Part shown: piece after piece, positions 58,328 to 64,000 of the stretch
How positions within the stretch are numbered: position 1 is the stretch's first letter
Layout: every line of letters begins with the position of its first letter
Source of the DNA: Acanthochlamys bracteata
Taxonomy: Eukaryota; Streptophyta; Magnoliopsida; Pandanales; Velloziaceae
Reading direction: 5' to 3'
Length of the DNA: 64,000 nt
Assembly: GCA_019914995.1 (NCBI GenBank)
Contig: CM034135.1
Span: forward strand, 2,420,501 to 2,484,500
Notes under the pieces: model-generated
The model's database searches: none
Seen by the model: only the letters and a program-made list of their open reading frames with translations
What the model was told of the DNA's origin: nothing
Program-made: the position numbers and the translations under genes

Positions 58328-60693
58328 TTAGGCCTTAATAGCATACTTCCTCATCGGGAAGTACTTCTCCCTTTTCTTCTCACGTTCAGTCTTTAAGGAT
58401 GCCTGCAAGTTTAAATGAAAGATCAATAAGATAAATCTCACCAACAAAATTTAGCTGGAAATAAAATTTTTATTATCGACAAAACAACAAAAGTAACAGA
58501 CTGAAGTGGATCTACACCCGAACAAGTTAAAGCATGTCAAGTATATGTTGCACTGAGAACATCATGGGCAACTAAATATTTGTTCAAAATGGTTCGAACA
58601 GGAAGTATGACATCAGTCATTCTGAACATGAATTACAATGAAAAGGGAAGGCCAGAATCAGTCATTTAATCTATTCCATAGTATGATTGTGGTGGATCTA
58701 AAAGTAAAATACAACCTCTTTCTTGGTATTGTATTATATGATTTGATAGGTCCAAAAGTAAAACACAAACTCTTTCTCGTATTGCATTATATGTTAATAA
58801 TCAAAAGCTTGTGGCAGACCACACCACAGACTTGCAACACAATTAAGGGGATGCTTGTGAGTGCTTTTAAAAAGAAACTTTTCGGAGACGAAATGATATT
58901 TTGGGGATTTTTAGGAAACAAGCTTTGCTTTTTTTTTCCCTTCAAAAAACTAATAAAAGTAAGTAACAATATCTTATGACGTAGAATTTTTTTTTTTAAA
59001 TTTTTTTAAATTCTGTAAAATGTTGTAGAAGGTTTATGGGAAAATGTGAAATGAAAAGTTGAAATGAAAAGGACAAAGGAGTTTATAAGCAATCCCAAAC
59101 AGTACCTAAGAAGCTCATCATGTGCTATACGATTTAAGTGATTAACGAAAAGAAAGTAAAAAACAAGCTGCACACAAGAACCCTTTTGCACGTTACACAA
59201 AGCTACAGTCAATGCATTGGCATTAATTGAAATACACTATGTTGTAGATAGATGCATCTGGACCAGACTAAGGATATTTGACTACAAACTCTATGTTCAT
59301 ACAAAGCAAGCAATAAGAGCTAAAACATTACCAATATACTCCTTCAAATCATCCAACTTATCTAAACAAAATATTAAACTTCTAATCTGAAAGCTGATGC
59401 TGATCTACTATGACTTACCAGTACCTTTTGAAGTAATTACAAAATAATCCAAACAAAATCACAATCAGCACTGCAGTCAGTTTCTAGTTTATACTAACAA
59501 CTCAAGATTGTGGGTTTGAAAAGTTCTGTAAAAGCAATTTGCTTTCATTTTATCTTCATCTAGAATGTGGTGAAATACTGATCTTAAACTGTACATGGAA
59601 TTCCCAAGGCATGATTGATGAAATAACTCGGTGCAAAGAAGTGATTACTTATTTGCAGCAGTTGACATAAGTCTTTATCTAGGTAATCCAGTGAGAGACT
59701 GAATACAAAATTAGAAATCCTCCGTTACATCATCTACAATCAGCAAATTTAGAATCTGTCTCTAAACTATTCAACATTTATGGTGGTTTACATAATCATC
59801 AAAGCCATTACAACGACTGCATAATCATAAAACACAGTCCTATGCACCTTAATCAGCAACCAAAAAAAAAAAAGAAAAAAGGAATAACACACTAAAGTAG
59901 AAAATGTAACCTAAAAGGTGGCAAGAGCATAACAACCTGGTGCTTTGTGAGGCGACGACGGATAGCTCTGGTCTTCTTAGGGCGGAGGTCAAGTGGGATG
60001 TACTTCTTCTTCTTGTATGCTTCCCTAAGTACTGCCTTCTGCTTTTGAGAGATCACGGTGAGTACCTGTGCAATTGACTTCCTTACCACCTTGCTGTCCA
60101 TTGAAAAAGACACCAGTAACAAATTAATTTGACAGCTTCCTTAAAACAATGATGCAACAGGAGGTATAAACCAGTTCATTGTGTCACATTTTCAAACTTA
60201 GCAACTCATTTTCAATGATTTTTTTCCCAAAATCAATATCATCACAAGCTAAACTGATGGTTATGAAACTTCAATTAATTTTCAAATTTTGTAACCAACG
60301 CGGTCGACATAATAGAATCACTTTTTTAATCAATTGTAAGATTCACAAACTCAAACCCAAGGAGTTCCAACAAGTAAATCTGCAGGAATCTACGCTAAAA
60401 GTATAACCTATTTCAGTGTCAATCAACAGAGAAATATATTAAAAACAACCGCGAAGAACTGCATACATCTTTGAAAGCTTGTTAGGAGCGCCGCCAGTTA
60501 CTTTAGCGACACGGAGAGAAGCCAACTCAGACTTGAGATCCTTGAGCTGGTTCAACAGATCAGGCTTGTTCTTCTGCCGGAGCTCGTGAACCTTGATCCT
60601 TGCTGCCATTTCAAACACAAGTCATCTTCAAATCTTTGCAATCGGAAAAAAAGGAAGAAAAATCAAATAATGTTGAATTTGATGCTTACCCAT
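58328..60693 (-). CDS. RPL35: 60S ribosomal protein L35 (uL29)
   Basis: A structural protein of the large ribosomal subunit near the polypeptide exit tunnel. Four exons (60690-60693, 60467-60602, 59937-60093, 58328-58402) give 123 residues, the normal length. The protein reads [20 protein letters not shown], then [20 protein letters not shown], then [40 protein letters not shown] and ends [11 protein letters not shown] chose the spliced start: exon 1 is ATGG and exon 2 supplies CAAGGATC, restoring the invariant MARIKV. An unspliced alternative ATG at 60609 would give MAARIKV. Intron 3 is about 1.5 kb. Confidence 0.96.
58850..59065. repeat. Inverted-repeat element in RPL35 intron 3
   Basis: GGGGATGCTTGTGAGTGCTT near the left and AAGCAATCCCAAACAGTACC near the right resemble the ends of the AT-rich elements, with a T-rich core at about 58985-59010. 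It is a probable diverged MITE inside the intron. Confidence 0.4.
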
Positions 60694-60742
60694 TGGTAGC
60701 GGCAGCGATGGAGTTCGGTGTGTGGAAGACGGAATGAAAGAG

Positions 60743-60820
60743 AAACCCTAGAGCAACCCTAGAGCAACTTTCTGGTGCTGGCTGGTTGAAGACAATTTTG
60801 GTTTTATATATAATGGGCCG
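60743..60820 (-). promoter_or_regulatory. RPL35 core promoter: TATA, TGGGCC and telo-box
   Basis: Reading the minus strand, a GGCCCAT element (60813-60819) is followed by TTATATATAAAAC (about 60802-60813) and then TAGGGTTT (60743-60750), close to the transcription start. GGCCCA site II elements and AAACCCTA telo-boxes are standard in plant ribosomal-protein promoters and couple them to cell growth. Confidence 0.7.
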
Positions 60821-60829
60821 TGTTCAGAG

Positions 60830-62700
60830 AGACTGTCGGGAGAGATTGATGGGCTTGTGTTGTGGATTTACAATATACGTAAAAGGTCCAGTAAGATACA
60901 ATGGCTACTGAGGATTTATGAAATGGGCTGGTTTTCTAGCTCAAATGACTTGTTCTGGCCTAGTCTTGTTTTTAATATATAGACTAATTTCTTACTTAGA
61001 GGCGGTTTCAAATTTCGCTTTTTCGAACTTTTTTTTTAATTTTTAATTTTATATTTTTTTAATATATATTTTATAAATATTTTAAAAAATTATAAAAATT
61101 TAAAATTTTAAAAAAATTATACGTAGTAAAATTTTTTATTAATTTTTTAAAAATTAAAAATAAAATTCAATTTTTAAACAAAATAAAAATATTTTTTATT
61201 TCATGAACAATATCAAATGCACTCATTCTGACCTAGTTTAGTTTTTAACATATAAACTAATTTCTTACTTAATAATTTTATGTTGAGTTGGCGTTTTTAC
61301 TGTTGATATTTCCTTATTTAACGCATATAATGGTGATATATACAATGGAAGACAAACAACTGTCGTCATAAATTAACGAACCTTAATCAAGACAATGACT
61401 ACTATTTTTACTTTCGAATTAATATAATCACACAGATAATGTAAGCATGTTTAATTAGCTATATTAAATTTTATTAATCTAAAACAATACCATGAAAACG
61501 TGGTAAAGCAATGTTTAATCACATCGAGAAAAACATTTAAAAAAACGAAAACAAACAAACAACTCGATCGGGCGTTAATAGCTGGCCCATTGTTTGAAAA
61601 TTCCACACCTCCAACAAATCATAGTGGTTAAATTTAATTAATTTCGTTAGCCGTTCAAGTCAAATTCGTCGTAATTTTTTATATTATAAATATCAAATGC
61701 TTAATTTATTCTAGTATCCACATCAAATGCTTACTGAGGAAGTAATTTGCACCAAATATTTTATTCGAACTACGCGTATAGATTAGATTCGTCTTTTACT
61801 TAACATTTATCGTGTATTTTAAGTATTTATAATTAAAATTTGAGTTTATAAAATTAAAAATTTAGTTTTTAAAAAAATTAATTGAACTAAAATTTAATTT
61901 TTATATTTTAGTTATTTTTTGAAATAAAAATTAAAAAGATAAACTATAACAAAAGAATATGTAAATAAAAAATTATAATTAAAATTTTGTTATGAAATTA
62001 AAATTTTAAAATTTTTATATAAATAAAATATATAAACTATTTAAAAATTTAAATTTAACTAAATAAATTGAAGTTTCGGATGATCGAAACATCCTATTAA
62101 AAAAAGGCAAACAACTATTGTATCTCTCCTCAAAATTTTATAGAACTTTTAAGAAAAATGTGAAACGATTTTTTGAAAATAAAAATATATAAAATTTAAT
62201 AAATAATTCTTTAAGTCCATATTTATTTGAAGTAGTTATATCACTGATTGTTCGTTGGGATCAATTAATTTACTACATATTAAATTTTTTCACAACAACC
62301 ACTTGATAAAGTTTATAATAATTTCGTTCTGCATGTATATTCTGCAGGTACATGTTCAGATAGAGATATATATATTAACAACATTTCCATGTGTATAAGT
62401 TTTATTTTTTAATAAGAAGTCCAACATATATATGATAAGCAGAGAAATTTCTAGTTATCATTTTGTACAAAAAGCCACGAAATTTTTGAATGATTTGAAA
62501 TCAAAGCTGCATAAAATTTGATAAAGAAAATTTTGTATTAATTTTGTAGCAAAAAACAGAAACTTCTAAATAAATATTTATATTAACAGAACTTTTTTTT
62601 CTCGATTTAAAACGATATTAATTTACGCGTCATGCTTAAAAATGTTTGCGTTTTCGAAAATTAATTTCAAATCGTTATTCTAAACAAATTTTTTGTTTAA
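60830..62700. other. Gene-free AT-rich region
   Basis: No gene is seen. One AT-rich element copy is at 61005-61225. 61800-62220 consists of A/T runs without clear ends. Confidence 0.5.
61005..61225. repeat. AT-rich short inverted-repeat element (copy 7)
   Basis: It lies in the opposite orientation to copy 2: TTAATATATATTTTATAAAT on the left, then TACGTAGTAAAATTTTTTAT. Ends are near GAGGCGGTTTCAAATTTCGC and ATATCAAATGCAC. Confidence 0.55.
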
Positions 62701-62714
62701 TTTTTTCGGACAAA

Positions 62715-63285
62715 ATCAGTCGTCTACGTGTGAAAAACTTAATTTTAAAAAACAACAAATAAAGGACCACTACGTATCTATACACTTTGTTTAGTTTTAT
62801 TTGTTCCCTTCTATATTAAATTAATCTTAAGAAGAAACTAGAGTAGTTGAGTTTTAGGGCTTATTTGGGAGAGTTTTTTTTTCAATAATTTTTTTTAATT
62901 CTAAAAAATTATGCATAATCTTTTATTAAAAATTTTAAAATATATATAATATAAATTATAAAATAATTATATTTATAATTTTTTTAAAATATTTATAAAA
63001 TAATATATTTAAACTTTTTTTCAGAAATCTTTTTTTTAATTAGAGTAAATTAAGCAAGAAGTCTGAATTCTGATGCATATAAGTTTTTCGTACATCATCA
63101 GTCGTCTACATGTGAAAATTCAAAATTAAAAAAAAGAAAAACAACAAATAAAGAACCACTACGTATCTATACACTTTGTTTAGTTTTATTTGTTTCTATG
63201 ATTAAATTAATCTTAAGAAGAAACTAGAATAATTGAGTTTAATTAAAGTAATTAAGCAACAAGCCTGATGCATATAAGTTGACTC
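62715..63285. repeat. Tandem duplication of about 190 bases, first copy split by an insertion
   Basis: ATCAGTCGTCTACGTGTGAA at about 62716 recurs as ATCAGTCGTCTACATGTGAA at about 63097. Both continue through CACTACGTATCTATACACTT and TTAATCTTAAGAAGAAACTA. The downstream part (GTAATTAAGCAACAAG ... GATGCATATAAGTT, about 63250-63281) matches 63045-63083. In the first copy these two parts are separated by an AT-rich insert at roughly 62858-63038; in the second they are contiguous. Confidence 0.75.
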
Positions 63286-64000
63286 AAAAGTATCAATATG
63301 GCAAAATATTTATCTGTACACGATCCACAAAAGCTGGAGATTAGTTAATAAATACTTAATAGTAGTTTAACACAACTGTTTCATTCTTAACATTTTTAAT
63401 TGTAGATCTGTAAGTAATTAGATAAAAGAAGATATTTCACGAGATGCTATTCACATTTATACTTTGTGAATGATTTTTTTTATTAAATAAAAAATAAATT
63501 TATCATTTTTAAAAATGAATTTTTTATCTAAAATTATCAAAATAATTAAAAGATTACGTTGCAGAAATTTTTTTATTTTAACTATACAGAAGGTTGAAAG
63601 TTCTTATAAAATTTAATTAAAATTTAAAATAACTAGAAAATTCCAAAACAGCTATTTTAAACTAGATTTTGTCTTTGCTTTAGTCTTCTGCTTCTCAAAC
63701 TAATAACAATACACAACAGGAATAAAATAATATTTGCTTGTTCATTGTGGAGACCTTTGGAATGGTTATGATAAAACAATTTTAAAAATAAAATTTATCT
63801 ATGAAAAGAAAATATTAAAATAATATTTATAATATTTTAAATATTAAAATATTTTAAATTCAATTAAACTTATTAGAATAGAAAATTTTGACGTTTAAAC
63901 ACCCTTAAACATCCTTTTTGTATTTGGACGAACGGTTAGGCTCAGTTCAAAATAATAATTCAAAAAAAAATAATCTGATGAAATGATATATGTGTTGTTT
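63286..64000. other. Gene-free AT-rich right end
   Basis: No coding frame, RNA gene or clear repeat boundary is seen. Diffuse A/T runs occur at 63470-63560 and 63780-63900. Confidence 0.5.

Noticed and set aside
1..64000. CRISPR arrays, rRNA, riboswitches or bacterial operons
   Set aside because: No regularly spaced direct repeats or conserved RNA cores were seen; gene structure is plant nuclear.

Overview
This window is AT-rich nuclear DNA from a flowering plant, most likely a eudicot. The evidence is spliceosomal introns in nearly every gene, plant-only families (TIGR01589, dirigent, TRM/LONGIFOLIA, SLOW GREEN 1, STP sugar carriers), and gene spacers packed with short AT-rich inverted-repeat elements. 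I cannot name the species. There are no bacterial features, CRISPR arrays or rRNA, and I found no tRNA.

Layout. 1-6.2 kb holds two broken gene copies on the minus strand: a full-structure but frame-broken actin (595-1957, leader exon near 3.2 kb) and the first four exons of a 26S proteasome RPN2 gene (4776-5699). The RPN2 piece lies inside a 2.15 kb segment bounded by 12-bp inverted repeats and TAA duplications. 6.4-12.2 kb is RAD51D, with an intact ATPase core but a damaged start, and with three foldback elements and TA microsatellites in intron 4. 14.3-14.9 kb is a small TIGR01589 gene. 16.5-20.3 kb is a decayed, unidentified gene whose intron carries two terminal-inverted-repeat elements. 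23.4-24.3 kb is intronless SLOW GREEN 1.

26.6-35.3 kb holds three intact genes: an M50B-like membrane metalloprotease (+), Elongator subunit ELP5 (-, tail to tail with it), and an STP hexose/H+ symporter (+, head to head with ELP5). 35.8-39.8 kb is a TRM/LONGIFOLIA-like protein. 44.5-47.3 kb has a heavy-metal-associated-domain protein (NaKR-like) and an ESB1-type dirigent protein. 47.6-51.0 kb is a Golgi UDP-glucuronate decarboxylase (UXS) with an AT-AC U12-type intron. 51.9-56.8 kb holds two tandem MAGL/caffeoylshikimate-esterase-type hydrolases with the same nine-exon structure. 58.3-60.7 kb is ribosomal protein L35. The last 3 kb is gene-free and contains a tandem duplication later split by an AT-rich insertion.

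The genes are ordinary housekeeping and cell-wall genes and do not form a pathway cluster, although UXS, the dirigent protein and the esterase pair all belong to wall or lignin-related families. I did not find a convincing new biological system. The most interesting points are the RPN2 fragment that looks transposon-captured, the RAD51D 5' lesions, the microsatellite-nested foldback elements, the U12 AT-AC intron, and the coding exons that consist of only ATG.
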